Of a stretch of 39,181 bases of DNA, positions 1 to 8,778 are shown in pieces; positions within the stretch are counted from its first letter, which is position 1, and every line of letters begins with the position of its first letter. Both the position numbers and the translations under genes were made by a program. The notes under the pieces were generated by a model, which saw only the letters and a program-made list of their open reading frames with translations, searched no databases and was not told the origin of the DNA. The stretch spans positions 1 through 39,181 of the forward strand of contig JAURZI010000086.1 of NCBI GenBank assembly GCA_030653435.1. The letters run 5' to 3'. Origin of the DNA: Methylovulum sp. Its GTDB lineage: Bacteria; Pseudomonadota; Gammaproteobacteria; Methylococcales; Methylomonadaceae.

Positions 1-239
1 AAATGCCGGACTTTATTCAGATCGGTTATCCGTTGTAAACCGCGCAAGCTGATAATCGTGGGATTAAAAAAATAGAGCAGCAACAGCAGCGCGTACTGGT
101 CATAAAACAATTTACGATGCTCTGCCCGGTCGCGTTCGGTACCGGATGAATGCAAATCCGTTAGCAGCGAACCTAACAGGTCCAGGTATTTGACGCCTTG
201 GAGTGACGGTTCGGCTTGAGAGTCTCGGGAAATACTCAT
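1..239 (-). CDS. IS4-family-like transposase, N-terminal part (cut by window edge)
   Basis: The minus strand from 239 encodes a protein starting MSISRDSQAEPS and continuing to a segment reading FFNPTIISLRGLQRI. I recognise this as the conserved N-terminal region of a group of IS4-type DDE transposases. Only about 79 residues are in the window; the catalytic DDE core lies beyond base 1, so intactness cannot be judged. The ATG at 239 is preceded on the minus strand by AGGAAG at good spacing, which supports this start. It points away from the sdh operon, whose first gene begins about 410 bases further on. The family call comes from sequence memory, not from a search. Confidence 0.72.
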   Translation of the reverse strand, partial: MSISRDSQAEPSLQGVKYLDLLGSLLTDLHSSGTERDRAEHRKLFYDQYALLLLLYFFNPTIISLRGLQRITDLNKVRH

Positions 240-651
240 GGAAACTTCCTAGAAAAACGGCGGCTGAAATGATCGTTTGGAGCATCATCGTGCTTTCAAT
301 TGTTAGACAAAAATTGTGCCGAACAATATTGGTATTTAGCTATAAAATCGCGTTATTTACCTTGAAATCCGTATTTTTTGTATTTGAAAGAGGATTGTTT
401 AGTTAACTGAGGGCTAAGTCCGGCAGGCTGCTAGGTTAAAAGTGGTCAGGATGGGATGGATTATAATGGCACAATGCTGCGTTCCAATGGTTTGCTGTAC
501 CCTGCTGCCCAGTATTGCATCATAATCGCGCCAATAATAGCCAATGCAGCTAAAACCGTATTACAATCATGACCACTGTGCAGCGCTTAGTGGTTGCACA
601 ACGGGGCATCTTTGATTAACGCAACAACTTGTGAAACCTGGTAGGTACTAT
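240..651. other. Intergenic region between the IS transposase and sdhC
   Basis: No convincing gene is present. The left part (240 to about 434) is probably the IS leader and end. The right part should hold the sdh promoter. A consensus TATAAT lies at 472-477 but has no good -35 hexamer at 16-18 bases. An 8-base inverted repeat, agtggtca at 441-448 and tgaccact at 570-577, spans this region, and accact/agtggt at 572-577 and 589-594 can form a small hairpin. No promoter can be fixed by eye. Confidence 0.4.
410..434. repeat. Possible outer end of the IS element
   Basis: About 170 bases upstream of the transposase start is a GC-rich stretch, ggctaagtccggcaggctgc, in an otherwise AT-rich leader. 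Its position and character fit the terminal inverted repeat of the insertion sequence, which would put the element boundary near base 434. The partner repeat and any target-site duplication lie outside the window, so this is an inference from position only. Confidence 0.25.
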
Positions 652-1029
652 ATGGCAATGAACGCAAACAGACCGACTTCCCCGCACTTGCAAATTTATA
701 AATTGCCGCTGACCGGCATTATCTCCATTTCCCATCGCATGACAGGCGTGCTGTTATCGGCAGGCTTGCTGCTGTTTGTCTATCTCATGTCCGCGCTTGC
801 AAGCGGAGCGAATGCTTATGCGGCCATGCAGGCCGTTACGGGTTTGTGGGTGGTGACGCTTATTTATTGGGGTTTTGTTTACGCATTATTTTTCCACTTG
901 TGCCATGGCATACGGCATTTGATATGGGATACGGGGCGGAGCTTTGAGCCTGAAACCTTAACCCGTTATGCCTTGATTGAGCTGCTGGCATCATTTGCGC
1001 TCACTGTTGCTACGCTGACCACTATTTGA
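652..1029 (+). CDS. sdhC: Succinate dehydrogenase cytochrome b556 subunit
   Basis: Membrane anchor subunit of complex II; it binds haem b and ubiquinone and hands electrons from succinate oxidation to the quinone pool. The 125-residue protein has the family signature RPTSPHLQIYK near the start and SISHRMTG at 25-32, where Ser25 and Arg29 match quinone-site residues of E. coli SdhC. HLCHGIRHL at 82-90 follows, with His82 aligning with the haem ligand His84 of E. coli. Three hydrophobic helices are visible. I use the ATG at 652, preceded by GGTAGG six bases upstream, rather than the GTG at 631, because family members begin just before the RP-SPHL motif. First gene of the sdhCDABE operon, 11 bases before sdhD. 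Confidence 0.95.
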   Translation: MAMNANRPTSPHLQIYKLPLTGIISISHRMTGVLLSAGLLLFVYLMSALASGANAYAAMQAVTGLWVVTLIYWGFVYALFFHLCHGIRHLIWDTGRSFEPETLTRYALIELLASFALTVATLTTI

Positions 1030-1040
1030 GGAATGTTGTT

Positions 1041-1421
1041 ATGGATTTTAGAACACCTATAGCCAAGGCCCGCGGATTAGGGTCGGCAAAAGCCGGGACA
1101 TCGCATTGGTGGATGCAGCGCGTTTCTGCGGTGGCCTTGGTACCCTTGTCTTTTTGGTTGATCGTTTTTCTGGACTTGTGCTTAACTTCGCCTTACCAAC
1201 AAACCGTCGGTTGGTTGGCGGTTCCGCTAAACAGCGTTTGTATCGTTGCCTGGATAGTGGCGGCGTTTTACCATGCCGCATTGGGTTTGCAGGTGGTGAT
1301 TGAAGATTACGTCGCAGCCGAAGGTGTCAAGATAGTCAGCGTTTGGGCGGTCAATCTGGTGTTTGGTTTTTTGGCCTTAGCCGCATTGCTGGCCTTGTTT
1401 CGCATCATATTAATAGGATAA
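1041..1421 (+). CDS. sdhD: Succinate dehydrogenase hydrophobic membrane anchor subunit
   Basis: Second membrane anchor of complex II. The 126-residue protein contains the family pattern SAKAGTSHWWMQRVSA near residues 14-29 and the third-helix signature YHAALGLQVVIEDYV, which carries the haem/quinone-site histidine and the conserved Asp-Tyr pair. Three membrane helices are evident. The ATG at 1041 has GAGGA at 1028-1032; an in-frame TTG at 1026 overlapping the sdhC stop is less likely. It is three bases upstream of sdhA, consistent with a single transcript. Confidence 0.95.
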   Translation: MDFRTPIAKARGLGSAKAGTSHWWMQRVSAVALVPLSFWLIVFLDLCLTSPYQQTVGWLAVPLNSVCIVAWIVAAFYHAALGLQVVIEDYVAAEGVKIVSVWAVNLVFGFLALAALLALFRIILIG

Positions 1422-1424
1422 GGC

Positions 1425-3209
1425 ATGTCTACAGAATATAAAATTATCGAACACGCTTATGATGTGGTAGTGGTAGGCGCTGGCGGAGCCGGGTTGCGCG
1501 CGACCTTTGGCATGGCGGAAAAAGGCCTGAAGACGGCTTGCCTGACTAAAGTATTCCCTACCCGCAGCCATACCGTCGCCGCGCAAGGCGGCATCAGCGC
1601 GGCGTTGGGCAATATGGGCGAAGACGACTGGCGCTTCCATATGTATGATACCGTTAAAGGTTCGGACTGGCTGGGCGACCAGGATGCGATTGAGTACATG
1701 TGTCGCGAAGCGATACCGGCGGTGATAGAGTTGGAGCATTACGGTGTGCCGTTCTCGCGCACGGCAGACGGCAAAATCTATCAACGCGCGTTTGGCGGCA
1801 TGACCACGCATTACGGCAAAGGCCAGGCGCAACGCACTTGCGCTGCTGCTGACAAAACCGGCCATGCGATTTTGCATACTTTATATCAACAGGCCTTAAA
1901 GCATAATGCGGAGTTCTTTGTTGAATACATCGCATTGGATTTGATTATGCAGGACGGCGAATGCCGTGGCGTGCTGGCCTGGTGTCTGGATGACGGTTCT
2001 TTGCATCTGTTCAAGGCGCATGTCAGCGTGCTGGCTACCGGCGGTTACGGCCGCAGTTATTTTTCCTGTACATCAGCCCACACGGTTACCGGCGATGGCA
2101 GCGCTATGGTGTTACGTGCCGGTTTGCCTTTGCAGGATATGGAGTTTGTCCAGTTTCATCCGACCGGCATCTATGGTTCGGGTTGTTTGATTACTGAGGG
2201 TGTCAGGGGGGAGGGCGGTTATCTGACTAACTCCGAAGGTGAACGTTTCATGGAACGTTACGCGCCGTCTGCGAAAGATCTGGCGTCACGCGATGTGGTC
2301 AGCCGCGCGATGACGATAGAAATCAATGAAGGCCGCGGTGTCGGCAAGCTTAAAGACCATATCTATCTACATATCGAACATCTGGACCCGGCGATTATTC
2401 ACGAACGTTTGCCGGGTATTGCCGAAACTTCGAAAATTTTTGCAGGTGTGGATGTGACCAAGGAGCCGATTCCTGTTTTGCCTACCGTGCATTACAACAT
2501 GGGCGGCATCCCTACCAATTACAAGGCCGAAGTTGTGACGCTGGAGGGCGGCAATCCCGATAAAATCGTGCCGGGCTTAATGGCGATAGGCGAGGCTGCT
2601 TGTGTTTCGGTGCACGGTGCAAACCGGCTGGGTTCAAATTCGTTACTCGATCTGGTGGTGTTTGGTCGTTCGGCGGCTATCCGCTGCGCTGAATTGATTA
2701 AGCCCGGCACGGCGCATAAGCCTTTGGCGAAAGATGCTTGTGCTACAGCGCTCGCTCGTTTCGATAAAATCCGCCATGCCGACGGTAGTCTCAGCACGTC
2801 AGACATTCGTCTGGCTATGCAGCGCACGATGCAGACTAATGCCGCCGTGTTCAGGACCCAAAGCACATTGGATGCAGGCATCGCGGCGATGGCGGACATC
2901 AGCCGGTCTTTTGCCGATGTGGGCATAAAGGATAAGTCGATGGTCTGGAACACCGATCTGGTGGAAACCTTGGAGCTGGATAATCTGTTGGCCCAAGCCA
3001 GCGTGACAATTAATGCCGCAGGCAATCGCAAGGAAAGCCGGGGCGGGCATGCGCGTGAAGATTATCCGAACCGCGATGATGTGAATTGGATGAAACACAG
3101 TCTGACGTGGTTGCTGGATGACAAGGTAAAGATTGATTACCGGCCCGTGCATTTATTTACCCTGTCCGACGATGTTGACGTTATTCCACCCAAAGAGAGG
3201 GTTTACTAA
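1425..3209 (+). CDS. sdhA: Succinate dehydrogenase flavoprotein subunit
   Basis: Catalytic subunit oxidising succinate to fumarate with covalently bound FAD. The 594-residue length is normal (E. coli 588). Visible landmarks are the dinucleotide-binding motif [13 protein letters not shown] at 14-26, [10 protein letters not shown] at 47-56 with His49 as the expected covalent FAD site, HPTG at 245-248, the active-site arginine in LASRD at 286-290, HYNMGG at 356-361, and the C-terminal [26 protein letters not shown] precedes the ATG. The stop codon overlaps the sdhB start by one base (TAATG), implying coupled translation. SdhE, which installs the FAD, is encoded in the same operon. Confidence 0.98.
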   Translation: MSTEYKIIEHAYDVVVVGAGGAGLRATFGMAEKGLKTACLTKVFPTRSHTVAAQGGISAALGNMGEDDWRFHMYDTVKGSDWLGDQDAIEYMCREAIPAVIELEHYGVPFSRTADGKIYQRAFGGMTTHYGKGQAQRTCAAADKTGHAILHTLYQQALKHNAEFFVEYIALDLIMQDGECRGVLAWCLDDGSLHLFKAHVSVLATGGYGRSYFSCTSAHTVTGDGSAMVLRAGLPLQDMEFVQFHPTGIYGSGCLITEGVRGEGGYLTNSEGERFMERYAPSAKDLASRDVVSRAMTIEINEGRGVGKLKDHIYLHIEHLDPAIIHERLPGIAETSKIFAGVDVTKEPIPVLPTVHYNMGGIPTNYKAEVVTLEGGNPDKIVPGLMAIGEAACVSVHGANRLGSNSLLDLVVFGRSAAIRCAELIKPGTAHKPLAKDACATALARFDKIRHADGSLSTSDIRLAMQRTMQTNAAVFRTQSTLDAGIAAMADISRSFADVGIKDKSMVWNTDLVETLELDNLLAQASVTINAAGNRKESRGGHAREDYPNRDDVNWMKHSLTWLLDDKVKIDYRPVHLFTLSDDVDVIPPKERVY

Positions 3210-3994
3210 TGGCTGAATTTACGCTACCCAAAAATTCGGTGCTGACCGAAGGCAAAACCTTTAAAGCACCTCAAGGTGCAAGCAATATCCGTCGCTTTGA
3301 AGTTTATCGCTGGAATCCAGAGTCCGGCGAAAATCCGCGCGTTGATGCCTATGAATTGGACATGGACGACTGCGGGCCGATGGTGCTGGATGCCATCCTG
3401 AAAATTAAAAACGATGTTGACAGCACCTTGACGTTCCGTCGCTCTTGCCGCGAAGGTGTGTGCGGTTCTTGTGCAATGAACGTCAACGGTAAAAATACGC
3501 TGGCCTGCACCAAGGCTATAGACAGTTATTCGGGTACGGTCAAAATTTTTCCGTTGCCGCACATGCAGGTCGTCAAGGATCTGGTTCCGGATATGACACA
3601 TTTCTATGCACAATATGCCTCGATAAAGCCGTGGATAGAGACGCAGACGCCGGCGCCCGCCGATACTGAGCGTCTGCAAAGCCGCGAAGACCGCGCCAAA
3701 CTGGACGGTTTGTACGAATGTGTGTTGTGCGCCTGCTGCTCAACCAGTTGCCCTAGCTATTGGTGGAATAGCGAGCGTTATTTGGGGCCTGCGGTATTGT
3801 TACAGGCTTATCGCTGGCTGGCCGATAGCCGCGACGAAAATGCCGGTGAGCGCTTGGATGGCTTGGATGACCCATTTAAATTGTACCGCTGCCATACCAT
3901 TATGAACTGCACGGACACTTGCCCTAAAGGCTTGAACCCTGCTAAAGCCATTGCGGAAACTAAAAAATTGCTGGTAAAACGGCAGTTGGGTTAA
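3209..3994 (+). CDS. sdhB: Succinate dehydrogenase iron-sulfur subunit
   Basis: Electron-transfer subunit linking SdhA to the membrane anchors. The 261-residue protein has a ferredoxin-type [2Fe-2S] cluster motif at Cys80, Cys85, Cys88 and Cys100. It also has the two C-terminal cysteine clusters [11 protein letters not shown] (171-181) and [14 protein letters not shown] (228-240), which carry the [4Fe-4S] and [3Fe-4S] centres. It is about 20 residues longer than E. coli SdhB, mainly through an N-terminal extension before the conserved VYRWNPE segment. Its start overlaps the sdhA stop by one base. Confidence 0.97.
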   Translation: MAEFTLPKNSVLTEGKTFKAPQGASNIRRFEVYRWNPESGENPRVDAYELDMDDCGPMVLDAILKIKNDVDSTLTFRRSCREGVCGSCAMNVNGKNTLACTKAIDSYSGTVKIFPLPHMQVVKDLVPDMTHFYAQYASIKPWIETQTPAPADTERLQSREDRAKLDGLYECVLCACCSTSCPSYWWNSERYLGPAVLLQAYRWLADSRDENAGERLDGLDDPFKLYRCHTIMNCTDTCPKGLNPAKAIAETKKLLVKRQLG

Positions 3995-4003
3995 GGTGCG
4001 TTC

Positions 4004-4204
4004 GTGGACGGGCTCGCCAGATTACAATGGCAATGCAGGCGCGGCATGCTGGAACTGGATTTGTTGCTTGAGGGATATTTGGAAACCCGCTATCCGGTTG
4101 CCGGCGAAGCTGAAAAAGCGGGCTTTGCTGAGTTGCTGAAATTGGAAGATGGGGAATTGCTGGCCTTGATGTTGAGTAACTGGTCGGTTAAGGATTCGGA
4201 GTGA
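4004..4204 (+). CDS. sdhE: FAD assembly factor SdhE (YgfY family)
   Basis: Small soluble protein that promotes covalent flavinylation of SdhA. The 66-residue product has the diagnostic RRGMLELD motif at about 13-20 (the RGxxE motif of the family), followed by LLLEGYLE and a helical C-terminus, as in E. coli SdhE (88 residues) but shorter. It starts with GTG at 4004, nine bases after the sdhB stop, with AAGGTG at 3993-3998. Its stop overlaps the GTG start of the next gene by four bases. Its place directly after sdhB agrees with the function. Confidence 0.9.
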   Translation: MDGLARLQWQCRRGMLELDLLLEGYLETRYPVAGEAEKAGFAELLKLEDGELLALMLSNWSVKDSE

Positions 4205-5538
4205 ACGGAATACTGGAAGCGTTTTTTCAATTGAAACGCAATAACACGACAGTGCTGCGCGAATTGATAGCCGGCGGCACGACCTTTATTGCTTCGGTGT
4301 ATATCGTGATTGTCAATCCGGCGCTGCTGAGCCAGGCCGGGTTGCCTTATGAGGCGGTGTTGACGGCAACCGTATTGGTCTGTGTATTTTCTTCAGTGAC
4401 GATGGGACTGTATGCCAACAATCCCATATTGGTGGCGCCGGGCATGGGTATTAATGCCTATTTCACATATGCCATCGTGCTAAAACAGCATATCCCGGTA
4501 GAAACCGCCCTGGGTGCGGTGTTTTTGAGCGGTGTTATCTTTTTGTTGTTGTCGGTGTTCCGGGTCAGAAATCTTATACTCAAGGCTATCCCACCCTGTG
4601 TGCGCTTGGGAAGTGCGGCTGGAATCGGCTTGTTTATCGCGCTGATCGGTTTTTTTAACGCGGGTTTTATTGTCGTGAAAACGCCGTTTATCGGTTTGGG
4701 CGAATTAAACAGCATCACGCTGACGTTTGTCGCAGGATTATTTGTTGCCGCGATTTTGGCAGTAAGAAAAATACCCGGCGCGTTGATTTTGAGCGTGGTC
4801 GTCACGACGCTCTTGGCATATCCCATCGGACGCTGGTATGGCGACGCATCGGCGGTGAATTTTGGTGATCCGCACTTGGTCAGCGTGCAGCAAGTATTTG
4901 CTGCGCCGGATTTTAGCACGGTCTTCAAGCTGGATTTGCTTGGCGCCTTGCACTGGTCGGTGCTTCCCGCTGCATTCGGCTTATTGTTCACCGATATGTT
5001 CGACAGTATTTCCACGTTTGTCGGTGTCGCCGAGGCGGGCAATCTGAAAGACGGGCGTGGCGAACCGCGGCGCATCGAACAATCAATGATAGCCGATTCT
5101 TTTGCGACGATGTTTTCCGGCTTGTTCGGCTCCAGTCCCGGTACCGCGTATATTGAATCCGCTTCCGGCGTACAAGCCGGTGGACGTACCGGGTTGACCG
5201 CTGTGTTTGCCGGCTTGTTGTTTTTGCCGTTGATGTTTTTTGCGCCGCTGGCAAAACTGGTGCCCACTATTGCTACAGCACCGGTATTGGTTATTGTCGG
5301 TGTCTATATGATGGGGGTTGCCGCGCAAATCGCATGGGATGATTTTGTCGAAGCCATACCGGCGTTTATGGCGATGGCATTGATTCCGTTGACCTATTCC
5401 ATCACCCAGGGATTGATTTGGGGTTTGTTTATGTATACCGCCGTGAAAATGGCTACGGGGTGCTGGGCTGAGTTGCCGAAAACACTATGGGTAATTAATT
5501 GCTTTGCGGTACTGCTGCTTGGTCTGGAAGTCACCTGA
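4201..5538 (+). CDS. NCS2/AzgA-type purine (adenine/guanine/hypoxanthine) permease
   Basis: Inner-membrane proton symporter for nucleobases. The 445-residue protein is almost entirely hydrophobic, with roughly twelve or more membrane segments. It has the family signatures LIAGGTTFIASVYIVIVNP near the start, NPILVAPGMGINAYFTY around 75-91, FTDMFDSISTFVGVA, and FGSSPGTAYIESASGV. These match the AzgA/PbuG/AdeP/GhxP branch rather than the xanthine/uracil branch. Which purine is carried cannot be told from sequence. It starts with GTG overlapping the sdhE stop (GTGA), so it is probably translated from the sdh transcript. No functional link between purine uptake and SDH is known to me. Confidence 0.88.
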   Translation: MNGILEAFFQLKRNNTTVLRELIAGGTTFIASVYIVIVNPALLSQAGLPYEAVLTATVLVCVFSSVTMGLYANNPILVAPGMGINAYFTYAIVLKQHIPVETALGAVFLSGVIFLLLSVFRVRNLILKAIPPCVRLGSAAGIGLFIALIGFFNAGFIVVKTPFIGLGELNSITLTFVAGLFVAAILAVRKIPGALILSVVVTTLLAYPIGRWYGDASAVNFGDPHLVSVQQVFAAPDFSTVFKLDLLGALHWSVLPAAFGLLFTDMFDSISTFVGVAEAGNLKDGRGEPRRIEQSMIADSFATMFSGLFGSSPGTAYIESASGVQAGGRTGLTAVFAGLLFLPLMFFAPLAKLVPTIATAPVLVIVGVYMMGVAAQIAWDDFVEAIPAFMAMALIPLTYSITQGLIWGLFMYTAVKMATGCWAELPKTLWVINCFAVLLLGLEVT

Positions 5539-5568
5539 GTGGCTGATGCTGCGTGCTCTAGGTGACTT
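5528..5568. terminator. Inverted repeat in the convergent permease/rho gap, possible terminator
   Basis: aagtcacct at 5528-5536 and aggtgactt at 5560-5568 are perfect 9-base complementary arms around a 23-base loop, spanning the stop of the permease gene. No T-run follows on either strand, so it is a weak terminator candidate. A short tandem repeat, atgggcgat twice plus a partial third copy, follows at 5570-5593. Confidence 0.4.
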
Positions 5569-5593
5569 TATGGGCGATATGGGCGATATGGGC

Positions 5594-6850
5594 TTAACGT
5601 TTCATCGAATCGAAGAATTCGGCATTGGTTTTGAAATCTTTAAGTTTGCCTATTAAAAACTCGGAAGCCGCCGTTTCATCCATAGGTTGCAGGATTTTGC
5701 GTAAGATCCAGGTTTTCTGCAAGGTGTCGGCATCAACCAGATATTCTTCCCTACGGGTTCCTGAGCGATTGATGTTAATGGCTGGATAAATCCTTTTTTC
5801 AGCAATTTTGCGGTCCAGGTGCAGTTCCATATTGCCTGTGCCTTTGAATTCTTCGTAAATAACCTCGTCCATTCTCGAACCGGTGTCTACGAGCGCCGTG
5901 GCAATGATTGTCAAACTGCCGCCTTCTTCTATATTCCGAGCCGCACCGAAGAAGCGCTTGGGTTTCTCCAAGGCATTCGCATCAACGCCGCCGGTCAATA
6001 TCTTGCCTGAAGAGGGGACCACGGTGTTGTAGGCCCTGGCTAGCCGGGTGATGGAGTCTAACAGGATAACTACGTCGTGTTTGTGTTCTACTAAACGCCT
6101 GGCTTTTTCAATAACCATCTCGGCAACTTGCACATGGCGAGTGGCCGGTTCATCAAAGGTGCTGGAAATAACTTCGCCGCGTACGCAACGCTCCATTTCA
6201 GTTACTTCTTCAGGGCGTTCGTCAATGAGTAAAACAATTAAATAGCACTCTGGATTCTGCTCGGCAATCGCTTGTGCCAAGCTTTGCAATATCATCGTTT
6301 TACCGGCTTTCGGAGGCGATACAATCAGGCCGCGCTGGCCTTTGCCGATAGGGGCGATTAAGTCGATGATGCGTCCGGTCAAGTCTTCGCTGGTGCCGTT
6401 GCCTTGTTCAAGTACGAAACGTTCTTTGGCAAACAGCGGGGTAAGGTTGGAAAAGTAGATTTTATTTTTGGTGTTTTCAGGTGGCTCAAAATTGATTTGC
6501 TCAACTTTAAGCATCGCAAAATAACGTTCGTTATCCTTAGGGGGCCTTATTTTTCCGCTGATAGTGTCGCCTGTTTTTAGCGAAAATCGGCGGATTTGGC
6601 TGGGCGACACATAAATGTCATCGGGGCCTGCCAGATAAGAACATCCGGGGGTACGTAAAAATCCAAAACCATCTTGTAAAATTTCTAGAACACCGTCGCC
6701 GTAAATATCGTCGCCTGCTTTTGCCTGTTTTTTAAGGATGGCAAAAATTAAATCCTGTTTTCGTGATCTGGCGACATTCTCTAGTCCAAGGGACTCGGCG
6801 ATATCAATAACTTCACTGATTTGTTTAAGCTTTAACTCGGTAAGATTCAT
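5594..6850 (-). CDS. rho: Transcription termination factor Rho
   Basis: Hexameric RNA-dependent ATPase that terminates transcription. The 418-residue length is almost identical to E. coli (419). Visible features are the N-terminal helix bundle, the cold-shock-like RNA-binding domain with GFGFLR at 61-66, the P-loop SPPKAGKTM at 178-186 (Lys181 and Lys184 at the same numbers as E. coli), and the Walker B segment [16 protein letters not shown]. The C-terminal [11 protein letters not shown] and GTRREEYL segments are also conserved. It lies 188 bases downstream of trxA on the same strand. That gap contains its own good promoter (6977-7006), so it is probably transcribed separately with a leader of about 120 bases. 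Confidence 0.98.
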   Translation of the reverse strand: MNLTELKLKQISEVIDIAESLGLENVARSRKQDLIFAILKKQAKAGDDIYGDGVLEILQDGFGFLRTPGCSYLAGPDDIYVSPSQIRRFSLKTGDTISGKIRPPKDNERYFAMLKVEQINFEPPENTKNKIYFSNLTPLFAKERFVLEQGNGTSEDLTGRIIDLIAPIGKGQRGLIVSPPKAGKTMILQSLAQAIAEQNPECYLIVLLIDERPEEVTEMERCVRGEVISSTFDEPATRHVQVAEMVIEKARRLVEHKHDVVILLDSITRLARAYNTVVPSSGKILTGGVDANALEKPKRFFGAARNIEEGGSLTIIATALVDTGSRMDEVIYEEFKGTGNMELHLDRKIAEKRIYPAININRSGTRREEYLVDADTLQKTWILRKILQPMDETAASEFLIGKLKDFKTNAEFFDSMKR

Positions 6851-6976
6851 AAAAAAGATGACTCGAAGGAAAGCGGTTATGGCTTTATGGCCTAACTACT
6901 TGTATAGGATGGATTTAGGATTTAGGGGTGTACTATCGGATGATAGGATTGAATGCGTAGATTTTCGCACTGGGCA

Positions 6977-7006
6977 AGTATAACTGATGCACTCAGACCC
7001 GTCCAA
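6977..7006 (-). promoter_or_regulatory. Candidate sigma-70 promoter for rho
   Basis: On the minus strand, TTGGAC (7001-7006) and TATACT (6977-6982) are separated by 18 bases. Transcription would start near 6970 and give a roughly 120-base untranslated leader before rho. A long rho leader fits known autoregulation of rho in E. coli, but no specific attenuator can be read here. Confidence 0.55.
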
Positions 7007-7038
7007 CCTTTTGTAACAGATCTGAGCAGGGTAACGCT

Positions 7039-7365
7039 TTAGATGTTGCTGTCAATAAATTTGGCGAGTTCTGACTTTGTCAACGCACCGACTTTAGTCG
7101 CTTCTACTTCACCATCCTTAAACAGCATGAGTGTAGGGATGCCACGGACGCCATAATGCTGCGGCGTTTGTGGGTTTTCATCTATGTTTAATTTTACAAC
7201 GGTCAGTTTGCCGGCGTATTCTGCAGCGATAATATCCAGAATCGGAGCAATCATTTTGCAAGGCCCGCACCATTCAGCCCAATAGTCAACCAATACAGGA
7301 CCGTTTGCTTTAATAACAGTTTCGTTAAATTCACTATCATTTACATGAAGGACTGAGTCACTCAC
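7039..7365 (-). CDS. trxA: Thioredoxin 1
   Basis: Cytoplasmic disulfide reductase. The 108-residue protein has the classical active site WCGPCK at 32-37, the buried Asp26, the cis-proline in RGIPTL (Pro77) and the C-terminal KSELAKFI helix; the length equals E. coli TrxA. The start codon is GTG at 7365, with GGAG seven bases upstream. It is divergent from rhlB and upstream of rho, the same arrangement as in E. coli. A strong promoter lies at 7395-7423. Confidence 0.97.
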   Translation of the reverse strand: MSDSVLHVNDSEFNETVIKANGPVLVDYWAEWCGPCKMIAPILDIIAAEYAGKLTVVKLNIDENPQTPQHYGVRGIPTLMLFKDGEVEATKVGALTKSELAKFIDSNI

Positions 7366-7394
7366 ACTATTTCTCCACCAATAAAAAAAATAAA

Positions 7395-7423
7395 ACTATA
7401 GGGGGCTTAATGACCTTAGTCAA
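7395..7423 (-). promoter_or_regulatory. Candidate sigma-70 promoter for trxA
   Basis: On the minus strand, TTGACT (7418-7423) and TATAGT (7395-7400) are separated by exactly 17 bases, about 30 bases upstream of the trxA start. This is one of the best -35/-10 pairs seen in the window. Confidence 0.65.
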
Positions 7424-7479
7424 TCAATTTTTAGAGTATCCGTTTTAAACGATTTGATTTTTACGTTATGCTATAGGTC

Positions 7480-8778
7480 ATGAAAAATACACATCTAACA
7501 GAAACGCGCTTTAGCAATCTCGAACTCTCTGACATTATTCTTAACGGATTGAAGGATGCGGGTTTTAACCAGTGCACGCCAATCCAGGATAAAGCCTTGC
7601 CTTTATCGCTACGGGGCAAGGATATTGCAGGGCAGGCGCAAACCGGTACCGGTAAAACGGCAACGTTCTTGCTGGCGACGTTCCAGCATTTGCTCAATGA
7701 CGAAAGCGAAAGCATTAAAAACCCCAGGGCGATTATTCTGGCCCCTACGCGCGAACTGGCTATACAGATCCATAAAGATGCCTTATTGTTGGGCAAGTAT
7801 CTTAACCTGAAATTGGCGCTGATTTATGGCGGCACGGATTATCAAAAGCAACTGGATAAAATAAAGTCCAATATCGATATTATCATCGGCACGCCGGGGC
7901 GCATTATCGATTTTTACAGGCAGCAGGCGTTTACGTTGGATAACGTGCAAGTGACGGTCATGGATGAAGCGGACCGTATGTTTGACCTGGGCTTTATTAA
8001 GGACATACGGTATTTGTTACGGCGTATGCCGCCGCCTGACCAGCGATTGAATATGCTGTTTTCGGCGACGTTGTCTTATAAAGTGACTGAATTGGCCTAT
8101 GAGCACATGAATAATCCGGTGCTGATACGTATAGAAAGCGAAGAAGTCACGTCCAAATCAATACAGCAAAGTGCTTTTTGCCCGGCTAACGAGCAAAAAA
8201 TACCGCTTTTGCTAGGTATTTTGAATGAGTACCAACCGCAGCGCAGCATCATTTTTGTCAATACCAAACGCTGTGCGGAGTTGCTTGATGACACTTTGAC
8301 TGCCAATGGCTATAAAACAGCCGCATTGAGCGGCGATGTGCCTCAGGACAAACGCCAGCGTTTACTGAACGATTTTCAGGAAAACCGGATTACTTTACTG
8401 ATTGCCACCGATGTCGCTGCCAGAGGTTTGCATATCGCCGATGTGTCGCATGTTTTCAATTACGATTTGCCGCAGGATGTCGAAGATTACGTGCATAGGA
8501 TAGGCCGTACGGCACGGTTTGGTGCCAGCGGCGTGGCGATCAGCTTTATCTGTGAGCAATATGCCTATTCAATGCCCGATATTGAAGCCTTTATCGGTCA
8601 AAAAATCCCTGTTCAAGCTATTCCTAAGGCGTTGTTGGCTGAGGTTATCAAACCGGAAAAAAGGCCTGAATCCAAAAAAACACCTCATCAGAGTAAACAC
8701 ACTGAGCAGCGCCGGGATAGGGTGCCTAAAGCCCGGCCATCAGTTCCCGAAAATCCTCAATCGCAGGATAATCCGTAA
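7480..8778 (+). CDS. rhlB: ATP-dependent RNA helicase RhlB
   Basis: DEAD-box helicase; in E. coli it is the RNase E-bound helicase of the RNA degradosome. The 432-residue protein opens MKNTHLTETRFSNLELS, very like E. coli RhlB, then shows the Q motif (CTPIQ), AQTGTGKT, PTREL, the DEAD box in VMDEADRMF, SAT, and the C-terminal motifs TDVAARGLHI and HRIGRTAR. The last roughly 40 residues are a basic, low-complexity tail as in other RhlB proteins. The position divergent from trxA-rho matches E. coli. The 3' end overlaps the 3' end of yrfG on the other strand by 53 bases. Confidence 0.93.
   Translation: MKNTHLTETRFSNLELSDIILNGLKDAGFNQCTPIQDKALPLSLRGKDIAGQAQTGTGKTATFLLATFQHLLNDESESIKNPRAIILAPTRELAIQIHKDALLLGKYLNLKLALIYGGTDYQKQLDKIKSNIDIIIGTPGRIIDFYRQQAFTLDNVQVTVMDEADRMFDLGFIKDIRYLLRRMPPPDQRLNMLFSATLSYKVTELAYEHMNNPVLIRIESEEVTSKSIQQSAFCPANEQKIPLLLGILNEYQPQRSIIFVNTKRCAELLDDTLTANGYKTAALSGDVPQDKRQRLLNDFQENRITLLIATDVAARGLHIADVSHVFNYDLPQDVEDYVHRIGRTARFGASGVAISFICEQYAYSMPDIEAFIGQKIPVQAIPKALLAEVIKPEKRPESKKTPHQSKHTEQRRDRVPKARPSVPENPQSQDNP

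Noticed and set aside
476-490. TGGCACAATGCTGC as a sigma-54 promoter for sdh
   Set aside because: The GG and GC pairs are nine bases apart rather than the required ten.
451-525. 24-codon cysteine-rich frame (MGWIIMAQCCVPMVCC...) upstream of sdhC
   Set aside because: Very short, lacks a properly spaced ribosome site and looks like chance in a promoter region.
2519-3031. Minus-strand open frame of 170 codons inside sdhA
   Set aside because: Antisense to fully conserved SdhA sequence, no ribosome site and no recognisable protein features.
4458-5267. Long minus-strand open frame (269 codons) antisense to the permease
   Set aside because: Composition is that of a shadow frame of a GC-skewed membrane-protein gene; it is rich in Asn, Lys, Pro and Ser, has no domain, and the plus-strand permease is unmistakable.
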